A stretch of 59,646 nucleotides of DNA from Zoogloeaceae bacterium (GTDB taxonomy: Bacteria > Pseudomonadota > Gammaproteobacteria > Burkholderiales > Rhodocyclaceae). Of this stretch, positions 1-6,104 are shown in pieces; the first letter of the stretch is position 1, and the number at the start of each line of letters is the position of its first letter. A program made the position numbers and the translations under genes. Location: the NCBI GenBank assembly GCA_031277315.1, contig JAITMP010000007.1, positions 1-59,646 of the forward strand, in the 5' to 3' direction. The notes under the pieces were generated by a model. It did no database searches, had not been told where the DNA came from, and worked only from the letters and a program-made list of their open reading frames with translations.

Positions 1-120
1 TTGATGAACACCGTGATTTCGAACACCACGATCTTATCAATTCGAGGCTCTCAGCCCACTTCCAACTAATCCCCAGCCCCTTCCAATCATGTCAAATGCT
101 TAAGGTAGTGCCATTGCACT
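1..120. other. Left edge, no gene identified
   Basis: This stretch lies downstream of the TPR gene that ends at 121. An open frame on the plus strand runs from the window edge to a TAA at 67-69 and could be the last codons of a gene entering from the left, but it is too short to recognise. I see no terminator hairpin or RNA gene here. Confidence 0.4.
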
Positions 121-765
121 CTAATCCTTTTTCCCCGCGATTTTATCGAGCAGGGCCTGAATTTCGCTGCGGCGGCCCTGATCGGCAAGCTCGCGGCCCG
201 GACGGGCGGGCGCTTTGAGCGCGGTTTCGAGATAGCGGCGACCTTCGCTGATTTTTCCCTGGTCGACCAGATACTCGCCATAAAAGAAATTCGGGTCAAT
301 GCCTGCCGGGTTGAGGGCCAGCGATTTCTTGAACAATTCCTCGGCCTTGTCATCGCTGCCGAAGCCGATCGGCCAGCCCGGCACCTTGGCGTAGAGGGTG
401 GCGAGACTGGTGCTGGCCGAGCCATCCAGCGCCTTGTCGTCGAGTTTGAGGCTGTCTTCGAGCAGTTGCCGGGCTTCTTTTGCCAGCGACAGTCCGCTGA
501 GGCCGCCTTTGGCTCCGGCTTCGCTGGAGACGATGATGCCTTGCCAGACGAGAATTTCAGCGGCGGCAGGGTGCGTTTGCGCCAGTTGGCGGGCTTTGTC
601 CGCCAGCGCCTTGTAGAGATCGGCTTGTTTGCTTGCGGGCTGGCGGTATTTGATTTCCGCCCATTCGTCCTGAAGCGGGCGGATCAGCTCGTCCGCATCG
701 GCGGCAAGCGCCGGGCCAAGATGGAGACAAGCGAGTAAAACGAGAAAGCGGCGGAGCATGGACAT
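121..765 (-). CDS. Secreted TPR-repeat protein (TRAP-T-like)
   Basis: This is a 214-residue protein with a Sec signal peptide (RR followed by a Leu-rich core, cleavage expected after ALA near residue 22). The rest is helical and TPR-like, including a segment with SLALNPAGIDPNFFYGEYL and a second helix pair ending near the C-terminus. It probably acts as a periplasmic scaffold; no catalytic motif is visible. The start at 765 is preferred over the upstream ATG at 780 because AAGGAAG lies a few bases before it. It is the last gene of a five-gene minus-strand operon, 21 bp after the SDR gene. The link to TRAP-T or other TPR families is by appearance only. Confidence 0.7.
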   Translation of the reverse strand: MSMLRRFLVLLACLHLGPALAADADELIRPLQDEWAEIKYRQPASKQADLYKALADKARQLAQTHPAAAEILVWQGIIVSSEAGAKGGLSGLSLAKEARQLLEDSLKLDDKALDGSASTSLATLYAKVPGWPIGFGSDDKAEELFKKSLALNPAGIDPNFFYGEYLVDQGKISEGRRYLETALKAPARPGRELADQGRRSEIQALLDKIAGKKD

Positions 766-786
766 GAATCTTCCTTTCAAGATGAG

Positions 787-1572
787 TCAAGGCGCGGCGG
801 CATGCCGCTTGATGATCGGGAGCCTGCCCGCCAGCGCCCGGTCGATCAGGCCGGGGGCGACGCCGTTGAGCCAGGCGAACAGCCGCTCAGGAAAACCCGG
901 ATGACATTCGCCGCCGCCGCGCTGGAAAGCGCGAACGATCCGCCGGGCGACGGCGCTTGGCGCGTCGCTATGGTTGCCGAGTTCCAGATTAAGCTGGTCG
1001 ACCGCGGCAGAGTTGAAGGGCGTGGCGATGGCGCGCGGCGCCACGTGGAGGACGGCGACCGATGTATCGGCCAGTTCCCGCCGCAGCGCCTGGGAAAAGC
1101 CGCGCAGCCCGGCCTTGGCCGTCGAATAGGCGGCAAAGCCGGGAAACGGCAGACTGCCGAAAGTCGAGCCGATATTGACGACGGCCGCCGCCGGCTGCGC
1201 CAAGAGCCAAGGCAAGAGGGCGTGGGTAAGACGCAGCGGCGTTTCCAGATCGGCGCGCAGGAGCCGCTCGATGGCCGCCCAGTCCTGTTCGGCAAAGAGG
1301 CCGAAAGCGCCGATACCGGCATTGTTGATGAGGGCGTTGAGGCGGAATTTGCGGGCGGCCTCGACCAGCGCCGCCAGTTCCGCCGGATCGTCGAGCCGGG
1401 CTGGCAAGCGGACGACTTCGCTGGCCCCGGTCGTCGTGACGCGGGCCAGCCGTTCCGTATCGCGCCCGCTCAGCAGCAGCGCCGCGCCGCCCGCCGCCAA
1501 CTGCTCGGCCAGCGCCCGACCGAGGCCGCCGGTCGCGCCGGTGAGCAGAATACGGGCCTTGTTCAGTTGCAT
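787..1572 (-). CDS. Short-chain dehydrogenase/reductase (SDR)
   Basis: This 261-residue protein has a classical SDR layout. The N-terminal nucleotide-binding motif is GATGGLG (residues about 12-18), NNAG follows near residue 87, and the catalytic YxxxK is YSTAK near residue 150. It should be a cytoplasmic NAD(P)-dependent oxidoreductase; the substrate cannot be read from sequence. Its ATG overlaps the end of the haem-oxygenase-like gene by 10 bp, which points to translational coupling. In context it may reduce or oxidise the product made by the adenylate-forming ligase and the diiron-oxidase-like protein upstream in the operon. Confidence 0.88.
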   Translation of the reverse strand: MQLNKARILLTGATGGLGRALAEQLAAGGAALLLSGRDTERLARVTTTGASEVVRLPARLDDPAELAALVEAARKFRLNALINNAGIGAFGLFAEQDWAAIERLLRADLETPLRLTHALLPWLLAQPAAAVVNIGSTFGSLPFPGFAAYSTAKAGLRGFSQALRRELADTSVAVLHVAPRAIATPFNSAAVDQLNLELGNHSDAPSAVARRIVRAFQRGGGECHPGFPERLFAWLNGVAPGLIDRALAGRLPIIKRHAAAP

Positions 1573-2225
1573 GGGGCGTCCCCCACCGGCAGGCCGCGAA
1601 ACACATCGCCGTAGAGTTTGAAGAAAACGCGGGCGGCATGGATGACGTCGGCCTGATCCGCCGCCGTCATGGCGTCGAGCAATTCAGCCAGACGCCGGGT
1701 GTGCTCGATGTCCAGTTCGCCATGCGAGCGCAGGTAAGTGAAGGCGGCGTCGGGCAGCTTGAGCGTCTGCTGCATGGCGTCGGCGGCGCGAATGGCCAGC
1801 GCCACGCTGGTACCTTCAAGGACATAGACCATGCCGAAAAAAGCCGCCGGGTTGCCGCGCCGAATCAGGTCGTAAGCGTAGGCGACCATCACCTCGGCGG
1901 GCAGATCGGGGCGGCTCTGGCGCACGGCCTCGGCGTCGCCGCCAGCGGCGGCGATGTCGCTCAAAATCCATTCCTCGTGGCCGATTTCTTCCCCGATGTA
2001 GTCAGCCACCGCCCGGCGCAGCCAGTTGAGGCGTTCCGGCAGACAGCCGCCGAGGCTCATCAGGAGCGGCGTCGTGTGGCGCACGTGATGGTAAGCCTGG
2101 GCGAGAAAAGCCAGATAACTGGCACGGCTGACCCGGCCTTGCAGGCTGTCGGCAATCAGCGGAATAGCCAGCAGCCCGGTGCGGGCCTCCGCCGTCGCGG
2201 CGTGCAGGGTTTCGTAAAATGACAT
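1563..2225 (-). CDS. Haem-oxygenase-like (TenA/PqqC/UndA-type) putative diiron oxidase
   Basis: This 220-residue, all-helical protein belongs to the haem-oxygenase-like superfamily that includes TenA, PqqC and the diiron oxidases UndA and SznF. Candidate metal ligands are spaced as in the diiron members: H46/H47, E79/E80 with H83, E137 (in VLEG), H168, D172 and H175 (ELDIEH). If metal is bound, it would be an O2-activating oxidase; otherwise it could be a TenA-like hydrolase. It starts 3 bp after the ligase stop and overlaps the SDR gene by 10 bp. The pairing with an acyl/aryl-AMP ligase resembles small-molecule biosynthetic clusters. Oxidase function is inferred. Confidence 0.75.
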   Translation of the reverse strand: MSFYETLHAATAEARTGLLAIPLIADSLQGRVSRASYLAFLAQAYHHVRHTTPLLMSLGGCLPERLNWLRRAVADYIGEEIGHEEWILSDIAAAGGDAEAVRQSRPDLPAEVMVAYAYDLIRRGNPAAFFGMVYVLEGTSVALAIRAADAMQQTLKLPDAAFTYLRSHGELDIEHTRRLAELLDAMTAADQADVIHAARVFFKLYGDVFRGLPVGDAPCN

Positions 2226-2228
2226 CGC

Positions 2229-3689
2229 TTATGGCTCCTCTGGCAATGTGGCAAAGCGGGCGGGGAAGCGGGCGGGGAAGCGGGCGGCAATCGCTTCGCG
2301 CAAGGGGCGGCCATTGCCCGTCGCCAGGCCGTTGGCGGGGGAAAAGGGCTGGCTCTTTTGCCAGTGGCCGACGCGGGCATAGTCGGGCAAGCCCCGGTTG
2401 GCGAAGGCGACGGCGGCCTCGATGTCGCTGTCGCTCGCGCCGGGACGGGGGACAAGGATGGCGCTGAGGGCGGCTTCGCCGTCGCCGGTGACGACCGCCT
2501 GGAGGATGGCGGGCTGGGCCAGCAGCGCCGCTTCGACCCATTCCGGCGAAATGTTGCGGCCAAATGAGGTAATCAGCACATTCCTGCGCCGCCCGGAAAG
2601 ATGGAGATGCCCATCCGCCGTCAATTGGCCGAGATCGCCGCTGGCAAATTCGCCCGCGCCCTGTCCCTCGCCGCCGACATAGCCAAGAAAAGCGGCGGCA
2701 CGAATCAAGACCTCGCCGCCGACAATGCGGATGGCGACGTGGTCGAGCGGCCGCCCGACATCGTCGCCATCGTCGCCCGGCGTATTCACCGCGACGACCG
2801 AGCCGCATTCGGTCAAACCGTAACCCTGATAGGCCGGGATGCCTTCGGCCCGCGCCTGAGCCAGCGTTCCTCTGGCGATCCGCGCGCCACCGACGGCGAC
2901 GTAGGCGAGCGACCGGGCGGGCCGCTGCTGGCTGGCGGCAAGGTAAAGGCTCCAGGCTTTGAGCAGTTCCGGCACCAGAATCAGGCTGCCGGGCTGCGTC
3001 TCGCTCACCGCCGCCTGCAAGGCCGCCGGGTCGAACCCGGCCATGCCCTGCCAGCCGAGCCGGGCCAGCGGCGGCAGATGAACCGGCATCCGCCGCAACA
3101 ACGGCGCATACAAACCGGCGACATTTTCCAGCAGCAAACTGAGCGGCAAGACGGCGAGATGACGCGGCAAGGGCAGGCCATCGAGCCGCCGCACCAGCGC
3201 CGCCGCCGTTTGGTAAAGGCCGTCGGCGCTCAGACAAACGCCTTTGGGCGTGCCGGTGCTGCCGGAAGTAAAGGAAATTTTCGCCGTCCCCGGCGGCAAG
3301 ACAAAAGCGCCGGGCGGGCGGCGCAGCCAGGTCAGGTTTTGCCACTGGCCGGTGACGGCAAAACCCAGGCCGAGTTCGCCGATGCGCTCCGGCTGGTCAG
3401 TCAGAACCGTATCGGCGCCGCTCTGCTCAAGCGCATATTCAATCTGCCCGGCGCTGAAAAAACCGGGCAGCGGCAGATGGACGCAACGGGCGTTCAGCGC
3501 CGCCAGATCGGCAATCGCCCAAGCCGGGCCGTTATCGGCCAGCACGGCGACGACATTGGCCCCCGTCAGCCGCGCGCCAAGCGCCGCCACCGCGGCGCGG
3601 ACTTCGGCGGCGCGCCAGTTTTGCCCCGCCCCGGCCAACAGCAAGGCATCGTCAGGCCAGGCGGCCAGCGCCTCAAGCAGCAACGCCAT
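2229..3689 (-). CDS. AMP-dependent acyl/aryl ligase (ANL family)
   Basis: This 486-residue protein is an adenylate-forming enzyme. The P-loop is TSGSTGTPKG near residues 140-150, the A5-type motif is YGLTECGS, and the C-terminal hinge region contains SGRRRNVLITSFGRNISPEW. It should activate a carboxylic acid with ATP. The start at 3689 is preferred: it is the first ATG of the conserved region and overlaps the preceding gene by 17 bp, although a longer frame opens at 3731. No Shine-Dalgarno is clear, so coupling to the upstream gene is likely. The C-terminus carries a short repeated FPAR motif. No carrier-protein gene is adjacent, so the acceptor is unknown. Confidence 0.85.
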   Translation of the reverse strand: MALLLEALAAWPDDALLLAGAGQNWRAAEVRAAVAALGARLTGANVVAVLADNGPAWAIADLAALNARCVHLPLPGFFSAGQIEYALEQSGADTVLTDQPERIGELGLGFAVTGQWQNLTWLRRPPGAFVLPPGTAKISFTSGSTGTPKGVCLSADGLYQTAAALVRRLDGLPLPRHLAVLPLSLLLENVAGLYAPLLRRMPVHLPPLARLGWQGMAGFDPAALQAAVSETQPGSLILVPELLKAWSLYLAASQQRPARSLAYVAVGGARIARGTLAQARAEGIPAYQGYGLTECGSVVAVNTPGDDGDDVGRPLDHVAIRIVGGEVLIRAAAFLGYVGGEGQGAGEFASGDLGQLTADGHLHLSGRRRNVLITSFGRNISPEWVEAALLAQPAILQAVVTGDGEAALSAILVPRPGASDSDIEAAVAFANRGLPDYARVGHWQKSQPFSPANGLATGNGRPLREAIAARFPARFPARFATLPEEP

Positions 3690-4278
3690 GCCGCTGACCG
3701 CGCGCCAGCGCCAGACGGATCCGCCCGGCAACGACGACCGGCCGATTGTCGTAATAACTGCCCCAGTCGTCCACCGGCTCCGGCAGGCGCGCCGGATCAG
3801 CGGAAGCCAGCGCCAGCAGGCTCAAACCGAGCTTCCTGAAAATGCCGATCAACTCCTCTGTCGCGGTAAACACCACCCACTCGTAGCCGAGCCGGTCAAG
3901 ATGACGGGCCAGCGCCAGAATCACGTCAACACTGCCGCCCGCCCTGGTCGACGCCAGATTGCCCACTTCGACAATGCGCGAACGGCGCACCGGCTGACCA
4001 GCCAGCCAGGCCACGGCGGCATTGACCGGAACATCGAGGTAGCTTTCGAGAAAAAGCCGCTCATCCCCGGCACAGCGCCAACCGGCGACGGCGACCATGC
4101 CGCCGTCCCGCTCCAGCGCCATCAGGTTCGGCGCAAAGGCCGAAATCCTGGCCCCGTAACGCCGGGCAAAGGCTTGCCGGACAAAATCCTCAGCCTCCCC
4201 CCGCCACGGCGACCCAACGACCGTATGATGAATCACCGGCTCTGAACGGCACAAAACGTCGCGGACAACACCCGACAT
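3673..4278 (-). CDS. Thermostable-hemolysin family protein (PF12261-like)
   Basis: This 201-residue protein resembles the thermostable hemolysin (delta-VPH) family of Vibrio, with RQAFARRYGA near the N-terminus, FLESYLD near residue 75 and EVGNLAS near residue 105. The pattern EVGNLA followed by a helix and VVFTATEEL looks like a GNAT-type acyltransferase fold to me, so the hemolysin name may mislead; an acyltransferase role is an inference. There is no signal peptide. It is the first gene of the five-gene operon and lies directly downstream of a PmrA/QseB-like box. A purine-rich GAGAG precedes the ATG at 4278. Confidence 0.72.
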   Translation of the reverse strand: MSGVVRDVLCRSEPVIHHTVVGSPWRGEAEDFVRQAFARRYGARISAFAPNLMALERDGGMVAVAGWRCAGDERLFLESYLDVPVNAAVAWLAGQPVRRSRIVEVGNLASTRAGGSVDVILALARHLDRLGYEWVVFTATEELIGIFRKLGLSLLALASADPARLPEPVDDWGSYYDNRPVVVAGRIRLALARGQRHGVAA

Positions 4279-4310
4279 GGCAAGCTCTCTCGTGATGACA
4301 CGGCAACGAG

Positions 4311-4341
4311 CTTAAGCGCCGGGGATTAAGCGAGTCTTAAG
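4311..4341 (-). promoter_or_regulatory. PmrA/QseB-like response-regulator box
   Basis: Read along the operon strand, CTTAAG (4341-4336), five bases, CTTAAT (4330-4325), eight bases, then CTTAAG (4316-4311). The first pair matches the CTTAAG-N5-CTTAAT pattern of PmrA/BasR and QseB response regulators. The site is 33-63 bp upstream of the thermostable-hemolysin-family start codon, where an activator would sit. No cognate two-component genes are in the window. Confidence 0.55.
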
Positions 4342-4364
4342 CGCGGCGGCGCGCTGGCCTTGCC

Positions 4365-4820
4365 TCAGTGCCCCTGGCCGTGCGCCATCGGCATCGGCCG
4401 CACGACCTTGGCTTCGATTTTTTTCTCGCTGCCGTCGTCGAAGCCGAGGGTGATCGGCACCACGTCGCCTTCTTTCAGCGCCGCCTTGAGGTCGATCATC
4501 ATCACGTGCAGGCCGCCCGGTTTGAGTACGGCCTCGCCGCCTGCCTTGATGTCGATGCTGGCGACCGGGCGCATTTTCATGACGCCGCCGTCGTTGATGT
4601 GGGTGTGCAGTTCGGTCGCTTTCGAGGCGGGATTGTCGGCCTTGATGAGTTTGACATCGGCGCTGCCGCTGTTCTTGATGACCATGAAAGCGCCGGTCGC
4701 CGGGGCGTTGGGCGGGGCGAGGCGGACGTAAGGGTCGTCGACGGTGATCTGATCCGCCGCGCCAGCGAAAACGCCGGTCGACAACATGAGACTGGCAAGG
4801 AACAGGGATAACTGTTTCAT
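4365..4820 (-). CDS. Periplasmic copper chaperone PCuAC
   Basis: This 151-residue secreted protein has a signal peptide ending near AGA and the PCuAC copper site: H (in ELHTH), the two Met of VMKM, then H and M in GLHVMMID. A His-rich tail (MAHGQGH) may add a second copper site. It delivers Cu(I) to CuA or CuB sites in periplasmic enzymes. ATG at 4820 is chosen over 4823 because GGAG lies 5 bp before it. It is the last gene of a three-gene operon with SCO1 and an anchored protein, divergent from nosZ, which suggests loading of NosZ CuA or of a terminal oxidase. Confidence 0.93.
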   Translation of the reverse strand: MKQLSLFLASLMLSTGVFAGAADQITVDDPYVRLAPPNAPATGAFMVIKNSGSADVKLIKADNPASKATELHTHINDGGVMKMRPVASIDIKAGGEAVLKPGGLHVMMIDLKAALKEGDVVPITLGFDDGSEKKIEAKVVRPMPMAHGQGH

Positions 4821-4830
4821 CATTTCTCCT

Positions 4831-5433
4831 TCAGGGTTGGTTCAAGATTTTGCGCATCGCGCTGGCCATCTGCTCCGGCCCGGCGCCATGCGGCAGCGTG
4901 CCGCGCAGACGGCCATCGGGGCCGATCAGGTAAGTGTCGGACGTGTGATCGACGACATAGCCGTCGCCTGCCGTCGCCACCTTCTGTTCGGCATAGAAAA
5001 CGCCATAGCGGCGGGCGACGGCGGCAATCTCGTCGGCGCTGCCGGTGACGCCGACGATGGCCGGGTCGAAGAAGGCGGTGTATTCCTTGAGCCGCGTCGG
5101 CGTATCGCGTTTGGGGTCGACCGAGACGAAAATCGCCGCGACCCTGGCCCGTTCTTCGGCGCTCAGTTGATTGAGGCTGGCGGCCACGCTGGCCAGAGCA
5201 GTTGGGCAGATGTCCGGGCAATAGGTGTAGCCGAAAAACAGCAGCACGGCCTTGCCGCGAAAATCGGCGAGATGGACCGGGCCGTCCGCTGATTGCAGGG
5301 TGAAATCGCCGCCCGTCGGCGCGCCTGCGCCGGGTAACGGCGATTCCGGCAATTCCGGGTGCCACCACAGGCCCAGCCCGGTGATGAGGGCGACGAGCAG
5401 GACGACGAGGGCAAGCAGTTGGCGTTCAGACAT
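4831..5433 (-). CDS. SCO1/SenC-type copper chaperone
   Basis: This 200-residue protein has one N-terminal membrane anchor (residues about 6-24) and a thioredoxin-like periplasmic domain. The copper ligands are visible: C72 and C76 in YCPDICPT and H163 in VDHTSD. SCO proteins reduce and metallate CuA centres. The ATG at 5433 shares a base with the stop of the upstream gene (TGATG), so the earlier in-frame start at 5514 is rejected. Location next to nosZ suggests CuA assembly in nitrous oxide reductase as well as in oxidases; the target is inferred. Confidence 0.93.
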   Translation of the reverse strand: MSERQLLALVVLLVALITGLGLWWHPELPESPLPGAGAPTGGDFTLQSADGPVHLADFRGKAVLLFFGYTYCPDICPTALASVAASLNQLSAEERARVAAIFVSVDPKRDTPTRLKEYTAFFDPAIVGVTGSADEIAAVARRYGVFYAEQKVATAGDGYVVDHTSDTYLIGPDGRLRGTLPHGAGPEQMASAMRKILNQP

Positions 5434-5903
5434 CAGAGGGCGCTCCCGGTGGTAAAACGGTAGGGGATGGCAATGCGCTGCCGACCGGCTTCGATCAGCA
5501 CCGTCGCCTGCCATTCCATGCTGCCGGTGATGCAGACCGGCAGCGTCACCTCGGCGGCGTACAGACCATCGCCGCGCTCGACGAGGCGGGGCCGGTTGTA
5601 GCCCATGTTCATGCTGGTTCCGGCAAAATCGACGTCGACTCTGGCCGGGCTGAGGTTCTCGGTTCTCACCCGGACTTCAAAGGGTTTGACCAAGGGAATC
5701 GGCAGGCTGCCCATCGCCAGTTCGACACTGCCGCCCTCCGGCAAGACGGCGCGGCAGGGGCCGCGTTGCAGGTCGCAGGCGGCATCGGGCTGGACGACGA
5801 CATCGGCTTTCGGCAGCAGCAGCGGCGACAGCTTGTAGCCGATGACGACGACCAAGGCAAGCAGCAGCACGGCGACGAGGTCAGTCAGGATTTTCTTGTT
5901 CAA
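5433..5903 (-). CDS. Membrane-anchored periplasmic protein, copper-operon associated
   Basis: This 156-residue protein is not recognised with confidence. It has an N-terminal transmembrane segment (residues about 8-30) and a periplasmic beta-rich domain with two Cys in CDLQRGPC, the Met-rich loop SMNMGYNRP and a third Cys in CITGSMEW. These could bind copper. The start must be TTG at 5903, because an in-frame TGA lies four codons upstream. It heads the operon with SCO1 and PCuAC and is divergent from nosZ. A role as an auxiliary copper-assembly factor is inferred from its neighbours and the Met/Cys motifs. Confidence 0.7.
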   Translation of the reverse strand: MNKKILTDLVAVLLLALVVVIGYKLSPLLLPKADVVVQPDAACDLQRGPCRAVLPEGGSVELAMGSLPIPLVKPFEVRVRTENLSPARVDVDFAGTSMNMGYNRPRLVERGDGLYAAEVTLPVCITGSMEWQATVLIEAGRQRIAIPYRFTTGSAL

Positions 5904-6019
5904 TGGGCGCTTTCAGGGCGGCAAGTGCGGGGCAGCAAGGCAAATCGGCATGTTCCGCCGCTTATGCCAGATCAATTTAGCAAACATCAATTTTTTCATA
6001 ATCCGGGTAACATACAGTG

Positions 6020-6058
6020 TGTGACAAATTGTCACAGGGGCAGCGCCGCTTGTGACAA
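6020..6058 (+). promoter_or_regulatory. nosZ upstream palindrome and repeated TGTGACAA half-sites
   Basis: A perfect odd-length palindrome, TGTGACAAATTGTCACA, occupies 6020-6036, and a third copy of TGTGACAA lies at 6051-6058. The half-site looks like the CRP/FNR superfamily, but the TGTGA and TCACA arms are 7 bp apart rather than the usual 6. TTGTCA (6029-6034) and GACAAT (6054-6059, with TG two bases upstream) could be -35 and -10 elements with a 19 bp spacer. If so, the palindrome covers the -35 and the downstream copy the -10. The regulator is unknown. Confidence 0.5.
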
Positions 6059-6104
6059 TCGGGGGTTGAAACAGGAAGTTCTTGTTTTTTTCGGGAGAAG
6101 TCAA

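Noticed and set aside
1-69. Partial plus-strand frame at the left edge
   Set aside because: Only 22 codons; not recognised and could be chance.
5977-5990. FNR-like TTAGC-AAAC-ATCAA upstream of nosZ
   Set aside because: Only one arm matches; the other shares two of five bases with TTGAT.
5766-6104. In-frame extension upstream of nosZ
   Set aside because: The extension crosses the divergent promoter and palindrome, lacks a ribosome site, and the Sec signal peptide begins exactly at 6105 after GGGAGAAG.
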